Source: an uncultured Roseburia sp.
GTDB taxonomy: Bacteria; Bacillota; Clostridia; Lachnospirales; Lachnospiraceae
DNA: 64,000 nt
Reading direction: 5' to 3'
Assembly (NCBI GenBank): GCA_945787015.1
Contig: CALZGM010000008.1
Coordinates: 1 to 64,000, forward strand
Shown: positions 48,070 through 55,980 of the stretch, in pieces
Numbering within the stretch: the stretch's first letter is position 1
Layout of the letters: the number at the start of each line of letters is the position of its first letter
Made by a program: the position numbers and the translations under genes
Notes under the pieces: model-generated
Seen by the model: the letters and a program-made list of their open reading frames with translations, nothing else
Told to the model about the DNA's origin: nothing
Database searches by the model: none

Positions 48070-48843
48070 ATGCGAGTACTTGTGATCCCTGATATTCATC
48101 TAAAACCGTGGATATTTGACAGGGCAGAGAAAATCTTAAAAGACGGTAAGGCGGATCGGGCTATATGTCTGATGGATATTCCGGATGACTGGAATATGGA
48201 ATTTCAGATAGAACGATATAAAGAAACATTTGACAGGGCAATCGCATTTGCCATGGACTATCCGGATACTCTTTGGTGCTATGGCAATCATGATGTCAGT
48301 TACCCGTGGGGAAGGCTTGAGACCGGATATTCTCCTTATGCCGAGAGGACAGTTATGTCAAAGCTTGAAGAACTTGAGAACAACCTTAAGAGTCAGGCAC
48401 AGATCAACATAATGCATCGGATTGACAATGTGCTTTTCTCCCATGGCGGTCTTACTACAGATTTTTTGAAATGGTTTAGCGAAGATTTGCTGGATGCAGA
48501 TATAGATGATGTTGTTGAAGCGGTGAACAATGCTTCCCACGACTATCTCTGGAATGACGCATCTCCGTTATGGAACAGACCACAGTATGAGACCAAAGAG
48601 ATATTCAGACCAGATATCTACAAACAGGTGGTAGGGCACACGCCGGTGGAGAAGATATTTGAAAAAGACAGCATCATATCGACAGATGTGTTCTCTACCT
48701 ATAGAGACGGAAGGCAGATTGGAGAGTCTGCGATGATTGTTATTGATTCGGAAACCGGGAAATATAAGAAGGTAGAGGTTATGGGGAAGCTGGGGTGTGA
48801 TAGCGATGAACGAACCTACACAGCAATATTCAGATTTAATTAA
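48070..48843 (+). CDS. Calcineurin-like metallophosphatase linked to TOTE protein
   Basis: A 257-aa phosphoesterase: VLVIPDIHLKPW (DxH, residue ~7), LMDIPDDWN where the family usually has GDxxDxG, WCYGNHDVSY (GNHD, ~75), FSHGGL (~120) and VVGHTPVEK (~188). The unusual Met for Gly before the second Asp may alter metal binding but the ligands remain. ATG 48070 follows GGGGAGATGGAGTT. Its end overlaps the primase-helicase gene by 38 nt. It is the second phosphatase gene in the window placed next to a helicase system. Likely nucleic-acid or nucleotide phosphodiesterase/phosphatase activity in the module. Confidence 0.75.
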   Translation: MRVLVIPDIHLKPWIFDRAEKILKDGKADRAICLMDIPDDWNMEFQIERYKETFDRAIAFAMDYPDTLWCYGNHDVSYPWGRLETGYSPYAERTVMSKLEELENNLKSQAQINIMHRIDNVLFSHGGLTTDFLKWFSEDLLDADIDDVVEAVNNASHDYLWNDASPLWNRPQYETKEIFRPDIYKQVVGHTPVEKIFEKDSIISTDVFSTYRDGRQIGESAMIVIDSETGKYKKVEVMGKLGCDSDERTYTAIFRFN

Positions 48844-51808
48844 TTCATTACAATCCAGGATACAGGCATTGGAGGATGAAAACCGACTTCTGAAAGAGCG
48901 TTTGGAAGAAGCCGGTGTTTCGTATGCGGATATTGTGTCAGGCGACGCTGAAGGAGTTGTGGAATTGTATGATCCTGATCAGGGTGCTCGTATTAAGAAA
49001 TTTGATGTTACGGATAAGATTGCAAGTGACTTCTTTATGATGTTCTGCCGCGGAAGGAAGGATGTGTATGATCTTCGTTATACGAATCCAAAAACGGGGA
49101 AGAACGGGTATTATACGCAGTGCTTTAACCGCTGGGATCGTGGCTGCCATATACAGAAAAAGGATGGAGTTCGTTGTAAGGATTGCGAATTAAGGGCATA
49201 TAAGCCTGTGACCCTGCCTTTGATAAAGGCGCATATGAATGGGACAGATCCAAATGGCAATGATGTCGTGGCGATATATCCGATGCTTGAAAATAACCTT
49301 TGTCAGTTACTTGTATTTGATTTTGATAACCATGCAAAGGGAGCGGAGCAGGAAGATTATGCGAATATTGATGATGGCTGGAAAGAAGAAATAAATGCTT
49401 TGCGGCGCATTTGTAAGAATCTGGATGTGGACGCTGTGGTGGAACGGTCAAGGTCGGGTCGCGGTGCGCATCTTTGGATATTCTTCAAGGAAATGGTTCC
49501 TGCCAGATTGGCGAGAAGATTTGGCTTTGCGTTGCTAGAGAAAGGAGCTGAATCCGTCAATCTTAAGTCCTTCAAATACTATGATCGCATGATACCGACG
49601 CAGGATGCGCTTCCTGAGGGCGGACTTGGAAATGTTATTGCACTTCCTTTACAAGGAATGGCCCTGAAGTCCGGAAACAGTGCTTTTGTTGATGAAAATT
49701 GGAATGCATATGAAGATCAGTTAAAAGTTCTTGCCGTAACAAGGCGACTGACCAGACAGGAGATAGAGGACGATCTTTCTTTATGGTACAGTACGGGATC
49801 CACCAGCGAAGACAACGGTACTGATGCGCCATGGGATAAAAATTCTGAGATTGAAGCAGGCAGTGTTAAGGGCGTGGTGCGTATCGTGCTGGCTGACCGC
49901 ATTTACATAGACTCAACAGGAATGTCCAATAAGACAAAAAGACAGCTTCGCCGTATGGCAACATTTTCAAACAAGCAGTATTTCCAGAATCAGGCTATGG
50001 ATATGCCAAATTACGACGAATCCAGATTCATTTACCTTGGAAGTGACGAAGGAAAATATATTGTATTGCCTCGCGGACTTCGGGAAGAAATTCTAAAGAA
50101 GTTTGATAATGCGGGAATCAGTTATAGGATTGAAGATAAGAGAACCAAAGGGCGGGAACTCAATATTTCGTTTAAGGGAGAATTGCGTGAATCACAGATT
50201 CCGGCTGTGGAAACTATGCTTGAAAATGAAACCGGGATACTGCACGCCGCAACAGCGTTTGGTAAGACTGTAGTCTGCTGTGATATGATCGCAAGAAGAG
50301 GCATAAGTACCTTAATACTTGTAGACAGGGCGGATCTGATGAACCAGTGGATTAAGCGACTGGACGAGTTTCTGGATATTGATGAAGAACTGCCTGAATA
50401 TCAGACAAAGTCCGGGCGTACACGAAAAAGAAAATCATTGATTGGAAATCTTCAAGGAGCGCATGATACACTGACCGGAATAGTGGATGTGGCCATGATA
50501 CGTTCTCTTAAGAAAAAAGATGGATTTCATCCGATGCTGAAAGAATATGCTCAAGTATACTTTGACGAATGCCATCACGCAGCGTCTGATAGCGCAATAG
50601 AAGTGCTGCAGGAGATTAATGCAAAGTATGTGTATGGCGTGACGGCAACACCGAAACGTGGTGATGGTAAGGAAAAGATAAACGAATTTCTGCTCGGCCC
50701 TATCAGATATAGGTTTACAGCAAAAGACAGAGCCGAGGAGCAGAATATCGATCATCTGGTATATCCCCGATTTACCCGGACAGTAAAGCCTCATCATTTG
50801 TCAAAAACACCATATGGTAATGATGCCTATGAACTGATAAGGAATAATGATGTTCGCGACGAACAGATCATCAGGGATGTGGCAGACTGTGTGCAGGCTG
50901 GAAGAACTCCGGTAGTGCTGACAAAATATGTTGATCATGCAAAGAAACTGGCTGAAAGGCTTAAGACATATGCTGACCGATTGATCCTGCTAACGGGGGC
51001 AAATGGAACGAAAGCGCGCAGGGCACAGGTGGAAGAACTGAATAAAGTTGATGATTCGGACAGTCTTATTCTTGTGGGAACGGGCTCTTTACTTGGAGAG
51101 GGCTTCGACTTTCCGAGGCTTGATACCCTGTTCATGGCGACTCCTGTTTCAGGGGAAAATGTTGTGGAGCAGTATGTCGGACGACTTAACAGGGATTACG
51201 ATGGTAAAGAAAATGTCATCGTCTATGACTATGTGGACAGTCATATCCCGAAGTTCGATAAAATGTATGCAGCAAGGCTGAAGGCGTATAAAAAGATCGG
51301 ATATGAGCTTTGCGTTAATATGGACGGCAAAAAGCAGAAGGCAAATGCAATCTATGATATTGAAAATTATGCAGAAACTTATTGGAAGGATATTGAGGAG
51401 GCTAATTCCGCGGTCGTTGTATCAAGTCCGAGGTTAAATAATCAAAAAGTGGATCGCATTATAAAGATGCTTGGAAAGCGGCGGGAGTTGGGAGTTAAGG
51501 TAACAATTGTCACATGGCATCCCGATGCCTATAAATATGGCAAAGATGATGTTCGGATGGTACTTTTGGAGAGACTTCGTAAAGCAGGTTTTGAAATCAG
51601 ACTTGTTGAAGAGAATTGTGAGCATTATGCCGTAATAGATAATGAGATTGTCTGGTATGGAAGTGTGAATCTGCTGTCAAAGGAAGATGCCGAGGACAAT
51701 CTGATGCGGGTATGCAGTAAAGATATCGCCGCAGAACTTCTTGAGATGACATTTGGCTCTGAAACAGAACTGGAGGGATGGGGAGTATGGACGCAAAAGA
51801 AATCTTAA
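48806..51808 (+). CDS. TOTE-type AEP primase-SF2 helicase-PLD fusion
   Basis: A 1000-aa three-part protein. Residues 1-~45: coiled coil (LINSLQSRIQALEDENRLLK). Residues ~70-330: archaeo-eukaryotic primase-like TOTE domain with a Cys cluster (CFNRWDRGCHIQKKDGVRC), catalytic-type LLVFDFDNH (~170) and VVERSRSGRGAHLWIF. Residues ~440-850: SF2 helicase with AATAFGKTVVCCDM, VYFDECHHA, VTATPKRGDG and QYVGRLNRDYDGK. Residues ~870-1000: PLD-like domain with HYAVIDNEIVWYGSVNLL; the HxK Lys is replaced by Ala, so phosphodiesterase activity is doubtful. ATG 48806 is chosen over GTG 48797. TOTE conflict systems have been described computationally as mobile or defence modules. Confidence 0.85.
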   Translation: MNEPTQQYSDLINSLQSRIQALEDENRLLKERLEEAGVSYADIVSGDAEGVVELYDPDQGARIKKFDVTDKIASDFFMMFCRGRKDVYDLRYTNPKTGKNGYYTQCFNRWDRGCHIQKKDGVRCKDCELRAYKPVTLPLIKAHMNGTDPNGNDVVAIYPMLENNLCQLLVFDFDNHAKGAEQEDYANIDDGWKEEINALRRICKNLDVDAVVERSRSGRGAHLWIFFKEMVPARLARRFGFALLEKGAESVNLKSFKYYDRMIPTQDALPEGGLGNVIALPLQGMALKSGNSAFVDENWNAYEDQLKVLAVTRRLTRQEIEDDLSLWYSTGSTSEDNGTDAPWDKNSEIEAGSVKGVVRIVLADRIYIDSTGMSNKTKRQLRRMATFSNKQYFQNQAMDMPNYDESRFIYLGSDEGKYIVLPRGLREEILKKFDNAGISYRIEDKRTKGRELNISFKGELRESQIPAVETMLENETGILHAATAFGKTVVCCDMIARRGISTLILVDRADLMNQWIKRLDEFLDIDEELPEYQTKSGRTRKRKSLIGNLQGAHDTLTGIVDVAMIRSLKKKDGFHPMLKEYAQVYFDECHHAASDSAIEVLQEINAKYVYGVTATPKRGDGKEKINEFLLGPIRYRFTAKDRAEEQNIDHLVYPRFTRTVKPHHLSKTPYGNDAYELIRNNDVRDEQIIRDVADCVQAGRTPVVLTKYVDHAKKLAERLKTYADRLILLTGANGTKARRAQVEELNKVDDSDSLILVGTGSLLGEGFDFPRLDTLFMATPVSGENVVEQYVGRLNRDYDGKENVIVYDYVDSHIPKFDKMYAARLKAYKKIGYELCVNMDGKKQKANAIYDIENYAETYWKDIEEANSAVVVSSPRLNNQKVDRIIKMLGKRRELGVKVTIVTWHPDAYKYGKDDVRMVLLERLRKAGFEIRLVEENCEHYAVIDNEIVWYGSVNLLSKEDAEDNLMRVCSKDIAAELLEMTFGSETELEGWGVWTQKKS

Positions 51809-52548
51809 AATTATACTTTGGATATAACAAGAACGCTATTAGGATTGTAAAGAAACGCAGTTGGCATTTTATGTATTTGTGTATTTGTTTATTTGTTTCC
51901 GGGTGTGGAGTAAATAAGGAAAAAGAGACGGCAAGCCAAGAAGTAGCAATTGTGCAGGAAACGGAAGAAGTGACAGAGACACAAGAGCAGCAAACAGAAG
52001 CTGAGGACGAATTAGCTATACTGAACGGCGATATTGAAACGGAAGTTGCAGCAAACAAAGTTGAAATAGAAACCGGAGAAACGGGGACTATAACTGAGGA
52101 AGAAACAATGGAAACTTCTGAAGCAGATGAAATAGCACCAATATCGTATGAAGATTACAATGTAAATAGTAACGGATATTCAAACTACATAGAAGAATAC
52201 GGTTTGGAAGATGATAAAAATTTTCGTATAGTAATATGTGATAGAAATAGCCCGGACACTTTATGCGATCATGTATATGACCAAACAACATATAGGGGAA
52301 TAGCATTAGGAGATTCTAGAGAGCAAGTGCTGGAAAAATATGGTGAGCCATACAATGAAGTAGTTTACATGAACCACAGTTGGGATCATGATGGACTGGA
52401 AGCACAGTACAATATTAACTATGCTTATTTAGATGAAAGATATCCGGAAGTATTTTTCTGTTTAAGTTTTAATATGGACCAGAATGACAACGTGTTAAGT
52501 GTTTACTACGAAGCAATTTTAATGAAGTGGTATGAACAAAACCAATAA
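51787..52548 (+). CDS. Lipoprotein with BamE/SmpA-like domain, copy 2 (altered N-terminus)
   Basis: A 253-aa paralogue of the lipoprotein at 38653. The C-terminal domain is virtually identical and the Glu/Thr-rich linker is diverged. The N-terminus differs: MDAKEILKLYFGYNKNAIRI, then KKRSWHFMYLCICLFVSGC, so a longer basic region precedes the hydrophobic stretch and lipobox. ATG 51787, 9 nt after GGAGGG, overlaps the TOTE gene by 22 nt. The first ~25 codons probably come from chance fusion of the duplicated segment to the end of the TOTE operon. Whether this long N-region still allows export is uncertain. Confidence 0.65.
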   Translation: MDAKEILKLYFGYNKNAIRIVKKRSWHFMYLCICLFVSGCGVNKEKETASQEVAIVQETEEVTETQEQQTEAEDELAILNGDIETEVAANKVEIETGETGTITEEETMETSEADEIAPISYEDYNVNSNGYSNYIEEYGLEDDKNFRIVICDRNSPDTLCDHVYDQTTYRGIALGDSREQVLEKYGEPYNEVVYMNHSWDHDGLEAQYNINYAYLDERYPEVFFCLSFNMDQNDNVLSVYYEAILMKWYEQNQ

Positions 52549-52671
52549 TATAGACAAGTACTATGTTAATTGACAATACCATAATTCAAGGAAAATCAAG
52601 AGCTGTGACATGGTTGACAAAGAGAATAGCATTTCGGCAGTGGAGAACGTTTATTGCCGGAATGCTATTTT
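51882..52671 (+). repeat. Long direct repeat, copy 2
   Basis: Counterpart of 38691-39480 (see there). Here the adjoining SWIM-finger gene is complete, so this copy may be nearer the ancestral arrangement. Confidence 0.85.
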
Positions 52672-53005
52672 TTTTACGAATGGTAAGGTGAGAGGGAGCA
52701 ATGATGCTGTCTATGACGTGATGATTGATACAGTGCATCCGAAAAAATCTGTTTATAATTGTCCATTTGCAGAAGGACGAAGCGTTATCTGTAAACACAT
52801 GGTCGAGCTCAATTTGGGAATATTTTCAGAAAAAGAGCAGCAGATGATGGATGATATAGAAGAGCAGAATCAAATGTATGAACAGGAATATGAACAGGAA
52901 ATGAAGAAACGCGAGGAAGAAATCAGAAAATATGTAATGGGACTGTCAAAAGCCGAGCTTAGGGAAAAACTTATTCAGCGGATGATAAATGATTTGCATT
53001 ATTAG
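52610..53005 (+). CDS. Small SWIM zinc-finger-like protein
   Basis: A 131-aa protein. The N-terminal half is a compact domain with CPFAEGRSVICKHMVEL (residues ~49-67), which fits the second half of a SWIM finger (CxC...CxH), with the first Cys of the pair replaced by Asn (YNCPF). The C-terminal half is a highly charged helix of Glu, Gln, Met and Lys (EQQMMDDIEEQNQMYEQEYE), probably a coiled coil. ATG 52610 has no strong ribosome site. SWIM fingers bind DNA or protein. A truncated copy lies at 39419 behind the first lipoprotein, so lipoprotein and SWIM gene move together. Confidence 0.6.
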   Translation: MVDKENSISAVENVYCRNAIFFTNGKVRGSNDAVYDVMIDTVHPKKSVYNCPFAEGRSVICKHMVELNLGIFSEKEQQMMDDIEEQNQMYEQEYEQEMKKREEEIRKYVMGLSKAELREKLIQRMINDLHY

Positions 53006-53053
53006 ACGGATAATCAAATCTCTGACAATTAGATGACAAATGTAGAATTTTTA

Positions 53054-53082
53054 TTGAAAGTGTTTGCTTTTAGGAATATAAT
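53054..53082 (+). promoter_or_regulatory. Promoter upstream of CBASS
   Basis: TTGAAA (53054-53059), 17-bp spacer, TATAAT (53077-53082). It is ~285 nt before the first CBASS gene, giving a long leader. Confidence 0.75.
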
Positions 53083-53366
53083 ACTAATGTAGTGTGTTTA
53101 ATAAAATCATTATTCGAGGAAATTCGAGGGTATGCTAAGATGTGCAAAGAAAAAGAAAAGTACTTTTCAGCTGCCACGGCAGCAAGTTGCTTTTTGAAAG
53201 AAAGTTCGCAAAATCAAGGGTTGTGAGAGTTTAGAAGAGGATTTTTATACCAGATTTATACCAATTTTTAAGGATTTTGGGGCTGTGACGTGGCTGGAAT
53301 ATTTGTAGGTCTGAAGATGGCTGGACAAAGAATGGATGCAAAACTATTTGCGAGAGGAAAAGAGTG
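53083..53366 (+). other. Long leader before CBASS effector
   Basis: No full gene. It contains a 28-codon frame MCKEKEKYFSAATAASCFLK... from about 53140 that could be a leader peptide, and AT-rich repeats (ttttaTACCAGATTTATACCAATTTT near 53246). A GAGAGGAAAAGAG ribosome site ends it. Confidence 0.35.
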
Positions 53367-54467
53367 ATGGGAGAAATAATAATTTTATTTATATGTATAG
53401 TGGTTTTTGATGGGATTGCAACCATATCAAATTTAATAAAAGGAGATAAAGATGTATTATATCCGGATTTGATTATAAGTACAGGTTTATCATTGATTAC
53501 CTCAGTTATTTTGTCGTTGGCAGATAATATTATTATTGCTGTTTTAAGCTTAGAAGGAATAAGTGTTGCTTCGGACAATCCATATCCAGTTCTCGTATGT
53601 GGACTTGCTTTGGTAGTTATTGGATTGCTTTGTAAAAAGAATATGAGAGAAAAGGTACATGTTTTAAATATGCATGGACTTATATCAAGAGATATTAGTG
53701 ATAAAAAGGCAATCAAAGAATTGAAGTTGGCGGATTACAAAGTTAAGGAACAAGTGATAGATTTTATTCCGTTTTTTAATAATGGAAATATTAATGCAGG
53801 GATCAATAGGTCCATATGTAATCAGATTCAAACAAATGTGGAGTCTTTTATTGCGAAAACATCAGACGATATAGGTTGTTTTACAGGGATGGCTCCTATT
53901 CCTTATACCATTTATGCAGGTACTTTTATGGAGAAAGGAAATGTGGATAGGTATTTTGAGTATGATGGACGAGATAATGAAAAGAAATATTATGAGTTGA
54001 AAAAAGCAACTAGAAAGCAAAAAAGGGCGGGATGGAGTCGGCTAATAGAAGAATTTCCAATAAATATTAATATTGATTCAGAGGAAGTAGTGTTAGCAAT
54101 TTCTATATCACATACTATTGCGGATGAACAGTTGGTACAGTTTAACGGAAAGGATGTTATTAAATTAAAATTAGAGGAGACTGGAGATAATATTATTCAG
54201 TCGATAGAACAATTGCAGGAATATTCAAAAGGGATTTATGAATGTATTAATGTGGACATCGATAAAAAATATCCATCATTAAAAACTATTCATCTTGTAG
54301 CATCTGTTCCAAGTTGTGTATCAGTTAACATTGGTAAAAATATTGGGTTGAGGACTAATAGAAATGTGGACATTATTGCATATCATTTTATTAGGACAGC
54401 TAATCCGACCTACAAGTTTGGTGTGTTTGTGAATGGAAGTAATAAGGGACAGTATATTGAGGGATAG
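53367..54467 (+). CDS. CBASS effector: transmembrane SAVED-domain protein
   Basis: A 366-aa membrane-anchored CBASS effector. Residues 1-~110 contain three to four hydrophobic helices (GEIIILFICIVVFDGIATI; LIISTGLSLITSVIL and NIIIAVLSL; LVCGLALVVIGLL). Residues ~140-366 are a SAVED domain, which in CBASS binds a cyclic oligonucleotide; visible are AISISHTIADEQL, KTIHLVASVPSCVSVNIG and the closing TYKFGVFVNGS. Ligand binding is expected to cluster the membrane segments and breach the inner membrane. ATG 53367 follows GAGAGGAAAAGAG. Its stop lies within the ribosome site of the next gene, the nucleotide cyclase, 11 nt away. Assignment rests on domain look and pairing. Confidence 0.8.
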   Translation: MGEIIILFICIVVFDGIATISNLIKGDKDVLYPDLIISTGLSLITSVILSLADNIIIAVLSLEGISVASDNPYPVLVCGLALVVIGLLCKKNMREKVHVLNMHGLISRDISDKKAIKELKLADYKVKEQVIDFIPFFNNGNINAGINRSICNQIQTNVESFIAKTSDDIGCFTGMAPIPYTIYAGTFMEKGNVDRYFEYDGRDNEKKYYELKKATRKQKRAGWSRLIEEFPININIDSEEVVLAISISHTIADEQLVQFNGKDVIKLKLEETGDNIIQSIEQLQEYSKGIYECINVDIDKKYPSLKTIHLVASVPSCVSVNIGKNIGLRTNRNVDIIAYHFIRTANPTYKFGVFVNGSNKGQYIEG

Positions 54468-54478
54468 GAGGAAACGTA

Positions 54479-55828
54479 TTGTTTGATTTATCAAAAGAGT
54501 TTAAAAAGTTTTATGACGAAGAAGTAGTATTGCCTTTGACCGAGAAAAATAAATTGCGCGAAAAGAAAAAATTAAACCTAGAGCGCCTAGAAAGTGGCTT
54601 GAAAGAATATAATGAAGAACATAATACTACATACGAGCTCGTAGAAGTAAGAGAGCAAGGGAGTGTTGCCATGTCAACGGTGACACAAAATGATAGTAAT
54701 AATTATGATATCGACGTTGCAATTGTTTTTGCGGTAGATAATATCAGTGGAATTGGGCATCGCGAGATAAAAAATATTGTTGTCGATGCATTGAAAAGAA
54801 AATGCACAAATTTCAAAAAGGAGCCAGAGGCACTAAAGAATTGTGTAAGAATAGAATATAACGATGGGTATCATATCGATTTCGCAATCTATCGAAAAAG
54901 TACAGATGAAGATGGAAACGAGTTTTATGAGCATGCGGGAAGTACTCAATGGCAAGAAAGGAATCCTGCTGCAATTAATGATTGGTTTCAACAAGAAATA
55001 AACGACAAGGGGAATGGGTTAAGAGAGGTAGTGCGACTATCAAAAATGTTTTGTAAATCAAGAAGCTCATGGCAAATGCCGGGTGGGCTAATCCAGTCAG
55101 TTCTCTGCGATGAAGTTTATGTGCATTATGACAGGATTGATGAACGTTTTTATTATACAATGTGCGCAATAAGAGATAGACTTAACTCTTCTATAGAAGT
55201 ATATAATCCTGCAGATGTCAGTAAATCATTGCTGTTAAAACAAAAAGACAGAGATGAGATGGTCAATTGGAAAAATCGTTTGTGCGATAAAATTGAAAAA
55301 TTAGCAATTTTGTTTGATGAAGAGAACTGCTCAAAGAAAAAAGCTAAAGACGCATGGAATGATTTCTTTCAACATGACTTTTGGAGTACAGTCAATGAAT
55401 CTGCAAAATGCTATTCTGAAATAGCTAGAGTATACTATTCGAATACAGAAGAATTTATTCAAGATATGTTTCCGGTTGACTTGCAGTATAGCTTGGAACT
55501 AGATTGTATAATCGAGGCAGATGGATTTAGACCTCAAAGGTTGATTGAATTTTTACGAACATATAAATGGATTCCGCATAATAAAAAACTATCTTTTTCA
55601 ATCAGATATACAAATGCACCTATACAATATTGTGATATCTATTGGAAAGTTAGAAATGTTGGCGCAGAAGCAGAAAGAAGAGACTGTATTAGGGGACAAA
55701 TTCGAAAAACAAATTTACAACAGAAAAGAGAGAGTGCAGATTTTTTTGGACATCATTTTGTAGAATGTTATTTAGTGCGATATGGTGTTGTAATTGCAAA
55801 AGGCAAGATAGATGTTCCGATAGAATAA
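54479..55828 (+). CDS. CBASS CD-NTase (cGAS/DncV-like nucleotidyltransferase)
   Basis: A 449-aa nucleotidyltransferase that makes the cyclic oligonucleotide signal on phage infection. The catalytic G-S and acidic triad are EQGSVAMSTVTQ (Ser ~62), YDIDVAIVF (Asp 77/79) and GYHIDFAIY (Asp ~134). The C-terminal ~110 residues (LSFSIRYTNAPIQYCDIYWK; GHHFVECYLVRYGVVIAKG) match the adenylyl/guanylyl-cyclase and SMODS-associated sensor (AGS-C) domain. The start is TTG 54479, 7 nt after GGAGG; there is no ATG alternative. Only these two CBASS genes are present: no Cap2/Cap3 or HORMA genes are nearby, so this is a minimal type I system. Confidence 0.85.
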   Translation: MFDLSKEFKKFYDEEVVLPLTEKNKLREKKKLNLERLESGLKEYNEEHNTTYELVEVREQGSVAMSTVTQNDSNNYDIDVAIVFAVDNISGIGHREIKNIVVDALKRKCTNFKKEPEALKNCVRIEYNDGYHIDFAIYRKSTDEDGNEFYEHAGSTQWQERNPAAINDWFQQEINDKGNGLREVVRLSKMFCKSRSSWQMPGGLIQSVLCDEVYVHYDRIDERFYYTMCAIRDRLNSSIEVYNPADVSKSLLLKQKDRDEMVNWKNRLCDKIEKLAILFDEENCSKKKAKDAWNDFFQHDFWSTVNESAKCYSEIARVYYSNTEEFIQDMFPVDLQYSLELDCIIEADGFRPQRLIEFLRTYKWIPHNKKLSFSIRYTNAPIQYCDIYWKVRNVGAEAERRDCIRGQIRKTNLQQKRESADFFGHHFVECYLVRYGVVIAKGKIDVPIE

Positions 55829-55878
55829 ATATGTTTACTGCAGGAGACTGTTGTGTTAGGTTTGGTGACAAACGGAAT

Positions 55879-55935
55879 AATTTCGGCTGAAATATCAAAT
55901 AAATAATTGATATTTCAGCTGAAATTGCGTATAAT
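55879..55935 (+). promoter_or_regulatory. Promoter with paired palindromic operators
   Basis: TTGATA (55907-55912), 17-bp spacer, TATAAT (55930-55935). A 20-bp inverted repeat (55879-55898 with 55907-55926, one mismatch) spans it, and each arm contains ATTTCrGCTGAAAT, itself a palindrome (perfect in the right arm, within the spacer). Two dimer sites are suggested. Confidence 0.8.
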
Positions 55936-55980
55936 CTGTTTAAAGACTTGAAATACTAATTTCAAAAGGGAGGATGCCGA

